From the NCBI GenBank assembly GCA_038106885.1, contig JAYNFX010000002.1, positions 1-64,000 on the forward strand: 64,000 nucleotides of DNA, read 5' to 3'. A program made the translations under genes and the position numbers. Shown here one piece after another: positions 44,750 through 54,300 of this stretch (the first letter of the stretch is position 1; every line of letters begins with the position of its first letter). The stretch is from UBA3537 sp038106885 (GTDB taxonomy: Bacteria; Bacteroidota; Bacteroidia; Flavobacteriales; Flavobacteriaceae). Under the pieces are notes generated by a model. The model did no database searches. It had not been told where the DNA came from and saw only the letters and a list, made by a program, of their open reading frames with translations.

Positions 44750-46429
44750 ATGAATCATTTAAACAAGTTTAGTAAAGTCATCACGCAGGATTCTACACAA
44801 CCTGCTGCACAAGCAATGCTTCATGCTATTGGATTAACAAAAGAAGATTTTAAAAAGCCGTTAGTTGGTATAGCAAGTACTGGATATGAGGGAAATCCCT
44901 GTAATATGCACCTAAACGATTTAGCAAAGAAAGTAAAGACTGGCACACAAAATAAAGATATTATTGGATTAATTTTTAATACTATTGGAGTTAGTGATGG
45001 GATATCTATGGGCACTCCAGGAATGCGATTTTCATTGCCATCTAGAGATGTTATTGCAGATTCTATGGAAACAGTTGTACAAGCTATGAGTTATGATGGA
45101 ATGGTAACTGTTGTTGGTTGTGATAAAAATATGCCAGGAGCACTAATGGCTATGATTAGAGTTAATAAACCCAGTATATTAGTTTACGGGGGGACAATTG
45201 ATTCAGGTTGTCATAATGGCAAAAAGCTAGACATTGTCTCTGCATTTGAGGCTTGGGGTAGTAAAGTTGCGGGAACAATGTCTGAAAATGAATTTCAGAG
45301 CATTGTAGAAAAGGCTTGCCCTGGTGCAGGAGCATGTGGTGGTATGTATACAGCAAATACAATGGCATCAGCAATAGAGGCATTAGGGATGTCTCTTCCA
45401 TATAATTCTTCAAACCCTGCAACTGGAAAAGAAAAACAAGAAGAATCTATCCAAGCAGGTGAAGCAATGCGAATATTATTGGAAAGAGATATTAAGCCAT
45501 CAGATATTATAACTAAACAATCTCTAGAAAATGCTATAAGACTAGTAACTGTTCTTGGTGGTTCAACTAATGCAGTACTTCACTTTTTAGCTATAGCTAG
45601 GGCTGCTAAAGTTGAGTTTACACTTAAAGATTTTCAGAGAATTAGTGACGAAACTCCTTTTCTTGCAGATTTAAAACCAAGTGGCAAGTATCTAATGGAA
45701 GATGTTCACAGAGTTGGTGGTATTCCAGCAGTTTTGAAATATTTATTGAATCATGGTTTGCTTCATGGAGATTGCTTAACTGTGACAGGAAAAACACTTG
45801 CTGAAAATCTTAACGAAATTGACGATTTAGAGGTTGGACAAAATGTAATTAAACCAATAGAAAAACCAATCAAAAAAACTGGTCATTTAAGAATGTTGTA
45901 TGGGAATCTAGCTCCTCAAGGTAGTGTTGCTAAAATTACCGGGAAAGAAGGTTTGAAATTTACAGGAAAGGCTAAGGTTTTTAATGGTGAATTCGAAACA
46001 AATAAAGGTATTAGTAGAGGAGATGTTAAAAAAGGAGATGTTGTAGTTATTAGGTACGAAGGACCAAAAGGAGGACCTGGCATGCCAGAAATGTTAAAAC
46101 CTACAGCTGCAATCATGGGCGCAGGTTTAGGTAAAGACGTTGCACTAATAACTGACGGTAGGTTCTCTGGTGGTACTCACGGGTTTGTTGTCGGACATAT
46201 AACACCTGAAGCTCAAGAGGGAGGTGCAATAGCATTAGTTGAGAATGGAGATACAATAACAATTGACGCTGAAAATAACTCAATTGAACTTGAAATTTCG
46301 GATAGTGAATTAGCTGAACGAAAATTAAAATGGAAAGCTCCCAAATTAAAAGTTTCAAGTGGTGTGCTTTATAAGTATGCGAAGTTAGTTTCATCAGCAT
46401 CTAAAGGGTGTGTAACTGATGAAATTTGA
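44750..46429 (+). CDS. ilvD: Dihydroxy-acid dehydratase
   Basis: Iron-sulfur enzyme of valine and isoleucine synthesis, third common step. The 559 residues have the three cluster cysteines in GYEGNPCNMHL, VGCDKNMPGA and PGACGGMYTANTMA, and the C-terminal SGGTHGFVVGHITPEA. First gene of ilvDBNCA, with 14 bases to ilvB. Confidence 0.96.
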   Translation: MNHLNKFSKVITQDSTQPAAQAMLHAIGLTKEDFKKPLVGIASTGYEGNPCNMHLNDLAKKVKTGTQNKDIIGLIFNTIGVSDGISMGTPGMRFSLPSRDVIADSMETVVQAMSYDGMVTVVGCDKNMPGALMAMIRVNKPSILVYGGTIDSGCHNGKKLDIVSAFEAWGSKVAGTMSENEFQSIVEKACPGAGACGGMYTANTMASAIEALGMSLPYNSSNPATGKEKQEESIQAGEAMRILLERDIKPSDIITKQSLENAIRLVTVLGGSTNAVLHFLAIARAAKVEFTLKDFQRISDETPFLADLKPSGKYLMEDVHRVGGIPAVLKYLLNHGLLHGDCLTVTGKTLAENLNEIDDLEVGQNVIKPIEKPIKKTGHLRMLYGNLAPQGSVAKITGKEGLKFTGKAKVFNGEFETNKGISRGDVKKGDVVVIRYEGPKGGPGMPEMLKPTAAIMGAGLGKDVALITDGRFSGGTHGFVVGHITPEAQEGGAIALVENGDTITIDAENNSIELEISDSELAERKLKWKAPKLKVSSGVLYKYAKLVSSASKGCVTDEI

Positions 46430-46443
46430 TATAATTATTAATT

Positions 46444-48177
46444 ATGCAAATTAAGACCAAAATAAAACCAAAATATTTAGATATGCCAGAAGAAAAAATC
46501 TCTGGTGCAGAAGCTGTAGTAAGATCACTTATTGCAGAAGGCGTTAAAATAATTTATGGATATCCAGGTGGAGCTATTATGCCAGTTTATGATGAGTTTT
46601 ATAAATATCATGAAGAAATAAATCACGTTTTAACACGTCATGAACAAGGAGCTACACATGCTGCTCAAGGATTTGCTAGAATTTCAGGTCAAGTCGGTGT
46701 TGCAATTGCTACTTCAGGACCTGGAGCAACAAATCTAATAACTGGAATTGCAGATGCACAAATTGATTCAACCCCAATGGTTTGTATTACAGGACAGGTA
46801 CCATCACATTTACTAGGAAGCGATGCTTTTCAAGAAACGGATATTGTTGGAATATCAACACCAGTAACTAAGTGGAACCATCAAATTACAACTGCAGATG
46901 AAATTCCGGAAGTTATTGCTAAAGCCTTTTATATAGCAAAAAGTGGACGACCAGGACCAGTTTTGATCGACATTACCAAAGATGCTCAATTCGAAACTTT
47001 AAATTTTAAATACACAAAGTGTAAAGGTATAAGAAGTTACAGTCCTGTTCCTAAGGTAAATAATAGTGCTCTTGAATCTGCCGCAAAATTAATAAACTCA
47101 GCAAAAAAACCATTAATTGTCTGGGGACAAGGAGTTATTTTAGGTAATGCGGAAAATGAATTTAAAAATTTTATTGAAAAATCTGGAGTTCCTTCTGCAT
47201 GGACCATTATGGGTGTTTCAGCATTATCAACTGACCATCCATTAAATGTGGGTATGGTTGGTATGCATGGAAATTATGGTCCTAATATTTTAACAAATGA
47301 ATGTGATGTATTAATAGCAATTGGAATGCGCTTTGATGATAGGGTTACTGGAAAACTTTCTGAATATGCAAAACAAGCAAAGGTTATTCACTTTGAAATT
47401 GATCCAGCTGAAATAAATAAAAATGTTATTGCTGATGTAGCTGTTCTAGGAGATTCCAAGGAGACATTATCGAAAATACTACCCCTTATAAAGAAAAACG
47501 AGCACAGAAAATGGAGAGATAAATTTACACAACTTTCTAAAATTGAATTTGAAAAAGTTATTGAAAAAGATTTATACCCAACTAAAGCTGGATTAACAAT
47601 GGGTGAAGTTTTAAAGGAAATAAATAATCAGAGTAATGGAAAAGCTGCAATTGTTTCTGATGTAGGTCAACACCAGATGATAGCATGTAGATACGCTAAA
47701 TTCACTAAATCTAGGGGTAATATAACTTCTGGGGGGCTTGGCACCATGGGTTTTGCTTTACCGGCTGCTATTGGAGCAAAAATGGCTAGCCCCAGTCGAG
47801 AAGTAGTAGCTGTGATTGGAGATGGAGGTTATCAAATGACAATCCAAGAATTAGGAACTATTTTTCAAACAAAATCAGCTGTAAAAATTGTCGTATTGAA
47901 TAATGATTTTTTAGGAATGGTAAGACAATGGCAGCAGTTATTTTTTGATAAACGTTATGCTTCAACTGTTATGACAAATCCAGATTTTGTAACAATAGCA
48001 AAAGGGTATCATATAGACGCTAAACGAGTTACAAAGCGATCTGAATTAGCCGGAGCAATTGAAGAAATGATGAATTCTAAGGATGCATATTTTTTGGAAG
48101 TATGTGTTGAAAAAGAAGATAATGTATTTCCTATGATACCATCTGGCGCGTCAGTATCGGAAATTAGACTTGAATAA
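46444..48177 (+). CDS. ilvB: Acetolactate synthase large subunit
   Basis: ThDP enzyme making acetolactate or acetohydroxybutyrate. The 577 residues include the catalytic Glu in RHEQGATHAAQGFARISG, SGPGATNLITGIADA, and the ThDP motif from GDGGYQMTIQELGT to VVLNND. FAD-type AHAS with its regulatory subunit encoded next door. The start at 46444 gives an N-terminal extension of about 20 residues before the conserved domain; ATG at 46483 (MPEEKISGAEAV) is an alternative. Confidence 0.95.
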   Translation: MQIKTKIKPKYLDMPEEKISGAEAVVRSLIAEGVKIIYGYPGGAIMPVYDEFYKYHEEINHVLTRHEQGATHAAQGFARISGQVGVAIATSGPGATNLITGIADAQIDSTPMVCITGQVPSHLLGSDAFQETDIVGISTPVTKWNHQITTADEIPEVIAKAFYIAKSGRPGPVLIDITKDAQFETLNFKYTKCKGIRSYSPVPKVNNSALESAAKLINSAKKPLIVWGQGVILGNAENEFKNFIEKSGVPSAWTIMGVSALSTDHPLNVGMVGMHGNYGPNILTNECDVLIAIGMRFDDRVTGKLSEYAKQAKVIHFEIDPAEINKNVIADVAVLGDSKETLSKILPLIKKNEHRKWRDKFTQLSKIEFEKVIEKDLYPTKAGLTMGEVLKEINNQSNGKAAIVSDVGQHQMIACRYAKFTKSRGNITSGGLGTMGFALPAAIGAKMASPSREVVAVIGDGGYQMTIQELGTIFQTKSAVKIVVLNNDFLGMVRQWQQLFFDKRYASTVMTNPDFVTIAKGYHIDAKRVTKRSELAGAIEEMMNSKDAYFLEVCVEKEDNVFPMIPSGASVSEIRLE

Positions 48178-48186
48178 TAAATTAAA

Positions 48187-48717
48187 ATGGCTAATAAGTT
48201 AAAACAGTACACAATTTCGGTTTATACTGAAAACAATATTGGTTTATTAAACCGTATTTCTGCAATATTTCAACGAAGACATATAAATATTGAAAGTATG
48301 AATATTTCTGAATCTGAAATTGAAGGTGTATCTAGATTCACAATTTTGGTAAATATGTCTGAGAGTAATGTCAAAAAAATTATAGGTCAAATCGAAAAGC
48401 AAATAGAAGTGATCAAGGCATTTTATCATACTGACGAGGAGACTATCTATCTAGAGTCTTGCATGTTCAAAATAAAATCAGATTTATTGTTTGAAGAGAG
48501 ACAAATTCAAAATATCATCAAGGAAAGTGATTCCAGAATTATCACAGTCAATAGAGAGTTTTTTGTCCTTGAAAAATCAGGTAGAAGACATGAAATTGCG
48601 ATGTTACATCGTGAGCTAAAGGCTTTTGGTGTTATGCAATTTGTACGATCTGGTAGAATTGCTGTTACAAAAGACGAAATGAAAATATCTAAAATATTAA
48701 ACGCTTTTAAAAATTAA
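48187..48717 (+). CDS. ilvN: Acetolactate synthase small subunit
   Basis: Regulatory subunit that gives valine feedback. The 176 residues have an N-terminal ACT domain (YTISVYTENNIGLLNRISAIFQRR split as YTENNIGLLNRIS) and a C-terminal ALS_ss domain (about 85-165). Spacing is 9 bases after ilvB and 10 before ilvC. Confidence 0.95.
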   Translation: MANKLKQYTISVYTENNIGLLNRISAIFQRRHINIESMNISESEIEGVSRFTILVNMSESNVKKIIGQIEKQIEVIKAFYHTDEETIYLESCMFKIKSDLLFEERQIQNIIKESDSRIITVNREFFVLEKSGRRHEIAMLHRELKAFGVMQFVRSGRIAVTKDEMKISKILNAFKN

Positions 48718-48727
48718 ATATAAGAAA

Positions 48728-50209
48728 ATGACAAATTACTTCAATACACTATCGCTAGGGAATAAACTAGACCAGTTATCTAAATGTAGATTTATGGATA
48801 TTTCAGAATTTCGGGACGGTGTAAATGCGTTAAAAAATAAGAAAATAGTGATTGTTGGATGTGGTGCTCAAGGTTTAAACCAGGGTCTTAACATGAGAGA
48901 TTCTGGATTAGATATTTCTTATGCATTAAGAGAAAAAGCTATAATTGAACAAAGACAGTCTTTTAAGAATGCTACTGAGAATAAATTCAATGTTGGTATT
49001 TATCAAGATCTAATTCCTACTGCAGATGTTGTTCTAAATCTTACTCCAGATAAGCAACATTCTAATGTTATCGATACTGTTATGCCTTTGATGAAAAAAG
49101 GAGCAACACTTTCATATTCACATGGATTTAATATTGTCGAGGAAGGAAAGCAGATTCGCAAGGACCTAACGGTAATTATGGTAGCGCCAAAATGCCCAGG
49201 AAGTGAAGTCCGTGAAGAATATAAAAGAGGGTTTGGGGTACCAACGCTTATTGCGGTTCATCCCGAAAATGATCCAGAAGGAAAAGGTTGGGCACAGGCC
49301 AAAGCCTATGCAGTAGCCACTGGAGGTCATAAAGCTGGTGTTTTAGAATCATCATTTGTCGCAGAAGTCAAAAGTGATTTGATGGGAGAGCAAACTATCC
49401 TTTGTGGTGTACTTCAAACCGCCTCAATTTTGTCTTTTGATAAGATGTTAGAGGAAGGGATAGAGCCTTCTTACGCTTCTAAATTAATTCAATACGGATG
49501 GGAAACTATCACTGAAGCGCTTAAACATGGTGGTATAACAAATATGATGGATCGTTTATCTAATCCATCAAAAATTAAGGCTTTTGAGCTTTCAGAAGAA
49601 CTTAAAAACATCATGAAACCTTTGTTTGAAAAGCATATGGATGATATTATGTCTGGACATTTTTCAAAAACAATGATGGAAGATTGGGCGAATGACGATA
49701 TAAACCTATTAACATGGAGAGCTGCTACAGGAGAAACTGCTTTCGAAAAAACAGCACCAACTTCTGACACTATTTCAGAGCAAGAATATTTTGATCATGG
49801 AGTCTTGATGGTTGCATTTGTAAGAGCAGGAGTGGAGCTCGCATTTGAAACTATGGTGGCTTCAGGAATAAAAGAAGAATCAGCTTATTATGAATCCTTA
49901 CATGAATTGCCTTTAATAGCAAATACAGTTGCAAGAAAAAAATTATTTGAAATGAATCGTATCATTTCTGATACTGCTGAATATGGATGTTATTTATTCG
50001 ATCATGCATGTAAGCCACTTTTGGTTGATTTTATGAAAACCGTGAAAAAAGACGTAATTGGAACTGCTTATTCATTTGAATCTAATACTGTAGATAATGC
50101 AACCTTAATAACTGTAAATCAATTAATTAGAAACCACTCTATTGAATATGTTGGTCGAACTTTGCGTCAAGCCATGACAGAAATGAAAGTTATAAAATCT
50201 GAAGCTTAA
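48728..50209 (+). CDS. ilvC: Ketol-acid reductoisomerase, class II
   Basis: NADPH enzyme rearranging and reducing acetolactate. At 493 residues it is the long class II form as in E. coli, with a duplicated knotted domain. The Rossmann loop is IVGCGAQGLNQGLN and metal sites lie in GEQTILCGV and the second domain EQEYFDHGVLMVAFVRAGVE. Third product of the pathway order; coupled closely to ilvA (6 bases). Confidence 0.96.
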   Translation: MTNYFNTLSLGNKLDQLSKCRFMDISEFRDGVNALKNKKIVIVGCGAQGLNQGLNMRDSGLDISYALREKAIIEQRQSFKNATENKFNVGIYQDLIPTADVVLNLTPDKQHSNVIDTVMPLMKKGATLSYSHGFNIVEEGKQIRKDLTVIMVAPKCPGSEVREEYKRGFGVPTLIAVHPENDPEGKGWAQAKAYAVATGGHKAGVLESSFVAEVKSDLMGEQTILCGVLQTASILSFDKMLEEGIEPSYASKLIQYGWETITEALKHGGITNMMDRLSNPSKIKAFELSEELKNIMKPLFEKHMDDIMSGHFSKTMMEDWANDDINLLTWRAATGETAFEKTAPTSDTISEQEYFDHGVLMVAFVRAGVELAFETMVASGIKEESAYYESLHELPLIANTVARKKLFEMNRIISDTAEYGCYLFDHACKPLLVDFMKTVKKDVIGTAYSFESNTVDNATLITVNQLIRNHSIEYVGRTLRQAMTEMKVIKSEA

Positions 50210-50215
50210 CAAAAA

Positions 50216-51481
50216 ATGAAAAATCTTCAAACGACATATTTTCCAACTGTAGAAGACATTAAGGCTGCAGCTGAAAAATTAAATGGCATTGCAGCTCTTA
50301 CACCTTTAGAAGAACATCCTCGTTTTTCTCAAGAGTATGAATGTGAAATGTTGTTCAAAAGAGAAGATTTGCAACAGGTTCGGTCTTATAAAATTCGAGG
50401 AGCTTACAACAAAATATCATCTTTGAGTAACGAAGAAACCAAAGAAGGTATTATTTGTGCCAGTGCTGGAAATCATGCTCAAGGAGTAGCCTTATCGTGT
50501 AGACTATTAAAAATAAAGGGTAAAATTTTTATGCCTTCGCCGACACCAAATCAGAAAGTAGAGCAGGTGAAAATGTTTGGTCAAGAATATGTTGAAGTTG
50601 TATTGGTTGGTGATACATTTGATGATTCTTACCACATGGCCATAAAAGAAAGTGAACAATTTGGAAAACCATTGGTCCATCCATTTAATGATCCTAAAGT
50701 TATTGAAGGACAGGGAACTGTGGGTTTAGAAATCATTAAGCAAGCAGAATCTCCAATAGATTATATTTTCATACCTGTTGGTGGTGGTGGTTTAGCTTCT
50801 GGTTTGTCATCTATAGTGAAATCATTATCACCAAATACAAAAATCATTGGAGTAGAGCCCGCTGGAGCACCATCTATGTCAAAATCCATAAATAAAGGTG
50901 AAGTCGTGCAATTAGACGAAATTGAAAAATTTGTCGATGGTGCATCCGTTCAACGTGTTGGAGATTTAACATTCAGTATTTGTCAAAAAAATCTAGATGT
51001 GATGACCACCGTTCATGAAGGTAAAATATGCCAAACCATCTTGGACATGTACAATAAAGATGCTATTGTTGCTGAACCGGCAGGGGTAATGAGTATAGCA
51101 GCATTGGATGAGTTCAAAGATGAAATTAAAGGAAAAACAGTGGTTTGTTTGGTTAGTGGTAGTAATAATGACATCACGCGTACAGCAGAAATAAAGGAGC
51201 GCGCATTGTTATATGCAAATTTGAAACACTATTTTATTATAAAATTTCCGCAGCGACCAGGAGCATTACGAGAATTTGTCGTCGATATGCTCGGTCCGCA
51301 AGACGACATTACACATTTTGAGTATACTAAAAAAGTAAATCGTGAAAATGATGTAGCTGTCGTAGGTGTTCAACTAAAAACTCAAGAAGATCTTCAGCCG
51401 TTAATTTCAAAGTTAAAAGATCACAATTTTTTTGGCGATTATCTAAACAATAAGCCAGAATTGTTTCAGTTTTTAGTTTGA
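50216..51481 (+). CDS. ilvA: Threonine ammonia-lyase, biosynthetic type
   Basis: PLP enzyme deaminating threonine to 2-oxobutanoate, the entry to isoleucine. The 421 residues hold the PLP lysine in RSYKIRGAYNKIS, the phosphate loop VGGGGLASGLSS and a C-terminal ACT-like domain (about 335-420; FPQRPGALREFVVDML), so isoleucine feedback is likely. Codons ending in C or G (GTC, CTC, CCG, GAC) are visibly more common in its last third than in neighbours. Last gene of ilvDBNCA. Confidence 0.95.
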   Translation: MKNLQTTYFPTVEDIKAAAEKLNGIAALTPLEEHPRFSQEYECEMLFKREDLQQVRSYKIRGAYNKISSLSNEETKEGIICASAGNHAQGVALSCRLLKIKGKIFMPSPTPNQKVEQVKMFGQEYVEVVLVGDTFDDSYHMAIKESEQFGKPLVHPFNDPKVIEGQGTVGLEIIKQAESPIDYIFIPVGGGGLASGLSSIVKSLSPNTKIIGVEPAGAPSMSKSINKGEVVQLDEIEKFVDGASVQRVGDLTFSICQKNLDVMTTVHEGKICQTILDMYNKDAIVAEPAGVMSIAALDEFKDEIKGKTVVCLVSGSNNDITRTAEIKERALLYANLKHYFIIKFPQRPGALREFVVDMLGPQDDITHFEYTKKVNRENDVAVVGVQLKTQEDLQPLISKLKDHNFFGDYLNNKPELFQFLV

Positions 51482-51575
51482 TTCCATTTAATTTAACTAT
51501 ATCCAACAGTAAATACAATTTGAACTATAATTTATATTATGTAAAATAGAATTTATGGTTAAATAAATATTATGA

Positions 51576-51583
51576 TATATTTG
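51576..51583 (+). promoter_or_regulatory. -7 promoter box for the DUF3817/mscS operon
   Basis: TATATTTG, an exact TAnnTTTG, with only 4 bases before the ATG at 51588. Confidence 0.5.
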
Positions 51584-51587
51584 TAAT

Positions 51588-51887
51588 ATGGTTTCAATAA
51601 TAACTGCCCTCTTTAGAATAATCGGATTTTTGGAAGGATTATCTTATTTATTACTAATATTGATTGCAGTTCCTATTAAATACATATTTAATTCACCTTC
51701 AATGGTTAAATATTTAGGAATGCCACATGGAATACTGTTTATAATGTATTTACTAGTTTCAGTAATAATGAAAAAAAACAATAAATGGGTTAAAAATAAT
51801 TTTATTCTCGTTCTTATTGCTTCTATTATACCTTTTGGTACATTTGTAGTTGATTATAAACTAAAAAAAAATAAAATAATTAGATAA
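51588..51887 (+). CDS. DUF3817 family small membrane protein
   Basis: The 99 residues have three hydrophobic segments and the family start FRIIGFLEGLSYLLLILIAVPIKY with MPHGILFIMYL. Function unknown. Operon with the mechanosensitive channel (2 bases). The ATG lies about where transcription should begin, so the message may be leaderless. Confidence 0.88.
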   Translation: MVSIITALFRIIGFLEGLSYLLLILIAVPIKYIFNSPSMVKYLGMPHGILFIMYLLVSVIMKKNNKWVKNNFILVLIASIIPFGTFVVDYKLKKNKIIR

Positions 51888-51889
51888 AA

Positions 51890-53122
51890 ATGGATTTTTT
51901 CCTAAATAAACTAAAAGATATATTACTAAATGCAGGCATTAAAGATTCAATTGCTGATTGGTCATCTATTTTAGTTTTAGTTGCTATTTCTCTTTCTATT
52001 ATTTTTCTAATAGATTTTGTGATTAGAAAAATTATTAGATCCATTTTTTCAAAAATTGCTGATAAAACAAAAACCGATTTTGATGATATTATGATTAATC
52101 ATAAGGTCCCTCGAAATATTGCTCATATTGTTCCTGTGGTTTTAATTTATAATATTATTCCCAATATTTTCTATGAACACTTAGATCTAAAATTATTTCT
52201 TGAGAAATTAATATTAGTTTCCGTTGTAGTTTCAATCGTATGGGCAATTAGAAGTGTTTTTAAGTCAATAAAAATATTCTTTAAATCTATCGAAAGACTT
52301 AGGGATAAACCCATAGACAGTTATATCCAAGTTTTAATGATATTTGTTTGGTTAACTGGTATTTTTGGTATACTAGCAATTGTCACAGGTATTTCTTTTT
52401 GGGAATTTATGGCAGGTATTGGAACAGTTTCTGCTGTCATAATATTGGTATTTAAAGATACAATACTTGGATTTGTAGCTAGTATTCAAGTATCAGTAAA
52501 TGATATGGTTCGAATTGGAGATTGGATTACATTTGAAAAATATGGTGCGGACGGAGACGTAATAGAAATAAATTTAGCTACTGTTAAAGTTAGAAATTTC
52601 GATCATACAATAACCACTATACCAACTTATGCACTCATTTCAGACTCTTTTAAAAATTGGAGAGGAATGACCGAATCAAAAGGTCGACGGATTAAACGAT
52701 CTCTAAATATAAGAATTTCAAGTATTCGACACTTAAATGATTCTGATATACAAAAGATGTCAAAAATTGATTTAATTAAAAAATATATTGAGAATAAATC
52801 TGAGGAAATTATAGATTATAATAAAACTTCTTTTGCTGATAAATCTTTATTAATAAACGGAAGAAATCTTACAAATATTGGAGTTTTTAGAAAGTATATT
52901 GAGTGCTTTGTTGAGAATCATTCAGCTATAAACAAGGATTTAATGATAATGGCTAGACAACTTGAGCCAGATGAAAACGGATTACCAATCCAAATTTATG
53001 CGTTTTCTAATGACAAGAGGTGGCAAAATTTTGAATACATAATCGCTGATATTTTTGATCACTTAATAGCCTCTGCACCATCATTTGATCTAGAAATACA
53101 TGAAAACAAGTTTAAGGGATAA
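51890..53122 (+). CDS. MscS family mechanosensitive channel (YbdG-like)
   Basis: Inner-membrane channel that opens on osmotic downshift. The 410 residues have about five hydrophobic segments, the pore-lining helix and beta-domain entry GTVSAVIILVFKDTILGFVASIQVSVNDMVRIGDWI split as VFKDTILGFVASIQ and VNDMVRIGDWI, and a YbdG-type extra insert in the C-terminal domain. Last 23 bases overlap the next ORF. Confidence 0.9.
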   Translation: MDFFLNKLKDILLNAGIKDSIADWSSILVLVAISLSIIFLIDFVIRKIIRSIFSKIADKTKTDFDDIMINHKVPRNIAHIVPVVLIYNIIPNIFYEHLDLKLFLEKLILVSVVVSIVWAIRSVFKSIKIFFKSIERLRDKPIDSYIQVLMIFVWLTGIFGILAIVTGISFWEFMAGIGTVSAVIILVFKDTILGFVASIQVSVNDMVRIGDWITFEKYGADGDVIEINLATVKVRNFDHTITTIPTYALISDSFKNWRGMTESKGRRIKRSLNIRISSIRHLNDSDIQKMSKIDLIKKYIENKSEEIIDYNKTSFADKSLLINGRNLTNIGVFRKYIECFVENHSAINKDLMIMARQLEPDENGLPIQIYAFSNDKRWQNFEYIIADIFDHLIASAPSFDLEIHENKFKG

Positions 53123-53504
53123 AAATATTGTTCTTTTAAGACCTAAAGTCAACAGTAATAAAAACATCAGTTACAAGAATGATATCGAGAAGTTTCAAAA
53201 TATTGTTCTTAGACCAATATTAAAATTTCAAAATGATTTATTAGTAGAACTATTCATTTTTGAATTTGAAAAGACAAAAACTAAGTTTGATTTAATTAAC
53301 AACGAGCAAAAAATCAAATTAATTATTAATAATCTAAAATATAATAACAAGTTAAAACAGATTCTACTTGGTACTATTATTGGAATGTTTTCAAATAATA
53401 ATCTTACTTTCTACAAAGCTAATTATTCAAAAATCAATAAAAGAATTTTTTCAATGTTAAATGACAGATTAATTGACCAATTAATTAAACTCGATGTTGT
53501 TTAA
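53100..53504 (+). CDS. Conserved flavobacterial protein of unknown function
   Basis: The 134 residues are rich in Lys, Asn and Ile and contain EKFQNIVLRPILKFQNDLLVELF, split as FQNIVLRPILKFQND, a block I associate with flavobacterial proteins often labelled glyoxalase without support; no glyoxalase metal site is visible. Helical by composition. It overlaps the mscS end by 23 bases and the truA end on the other strand by 24 bases. Confidence 0.7.
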   Translation: MKTSLRDKNIVLLRPKVNSNKNISYKNDIEKFQNIVLRPILKFQNDLLVELFIFEFEKTKTKFDLINNEQKIKLIINNLKYNNKLKQILLGTIIGMFSNNNLTFYKANYSKINKRIFSMLNDRLIDQLIKLDVV

Positions 53505-54266
53505 AATAAGACCATTTGCTGGTGCGATGTAGTCAATTTTAATATCTGATTCGATTTTCAAACTGTCTTTTATATAGTTTAGACTAATTTCTGACTTCCC
53601 CAACTGAATTAATGCACCCATCATCAATCGAATTTGATGTCTACCAAATCCCTTTCCTACAACTTTAAGCAAATAACTTCTTTTTGGAAAAAAATTTGCT
53701 TTATATATATTATTTTCAATTAATTCACATTCTTTTATCTCTCTAGTATATACGCCCGTGTTAGAAGGTTTGTAACAATATGATTTAAAATTATGAACAC
53801 CTTTAAACAAATTAGCACCTTTAATCATCATTTCTATATCTAAATGATCTAGGATTGTTGTTAAAATGGGTGAACAAAAAGGATGGCACTTCTCCCCTTC
53901 TGAAAAAATATAATGGTATTCTTTAAATTTTGAATCTTTAATAACATTAAAATTTGAATCGATTTGTTCAATTGATAATATTCTAATGTCCTGTGGTAAA
54001 TTATTATTGAATTCTTTGATAAATGACTCAAAGTTTTCCAAAGGTTTATCAATAAGAAATAATTCGAATACAGACTTTACAGCAGAAACTTTTGCGTCAG
54101 TTCTTCCAGCCGATAATGTTTTAAACTTTCTACCTTCAAGAATATATTTTAAAGTACGATCAATTACTGAATGAAGTGTTTTGACATCTGGTTGTTTTTG
54201 CCAACCATGATAACGGTATCCAAGAAATTGAAATTTGACTAAGTAATAAAAACGTTTTTCAAACAT
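53481..54266 (-). CDS. TruA-type tRNA pseudouridine synthase, divergent form
   Basis: The 261 residues belong to the TruA family: FLGYRYHGWQKQP at the N-terminus, the catalytic Asp57 in AGRTDAKVSA and FVGKGFGRHQIRLMMGALI-like KGFGRHQIRLMMGAL. The usual GRTDAGVHA is altered to GRTDAKVSA, and spacing in the second half is unusual, so this may be a Bacteroidota paralogue rather than the main TruA (positions 38-40). ATG 54266 is preferred to TTG 54269. Confidence 0.83.
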   Translation of the reverse strand: MFEKRFYYLVKFQFLGYRYHGWQKQPDVKTLHSVIDRTLKYILEGRKFKTLSAGRTDAKVSAVKSVFELFLIDKPLENFESFIKEFNNNLPQDIRILSIEQIDSNFNVIKDSKFKEYHYIFSEGEKCHPFCSPILTTILDHLDIEMMIKGANLFKGVHNFKSYCYKPSNTGVYTREIKECELIENNIYKANFFPKRSYLLKVVGKGFGRHQIRLMMGALIQLGKSEISLNYIKDSLKIESDIKIDYIAPANGLILNNIEFN

Positions 54267-54300
54267 CAATCAATAAGAGTCAATTTATAAATTGAATTTA

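Noticed and set aside
45162..45422. Minus-strand ORF inside ilvD and similar antisense ORFs elsewhere (for example 12771-13049, 60924-61229)
   Set aside because: They are shadows of well-supported genes, with no promoter, no family similarity and composition typical of reversed codons.
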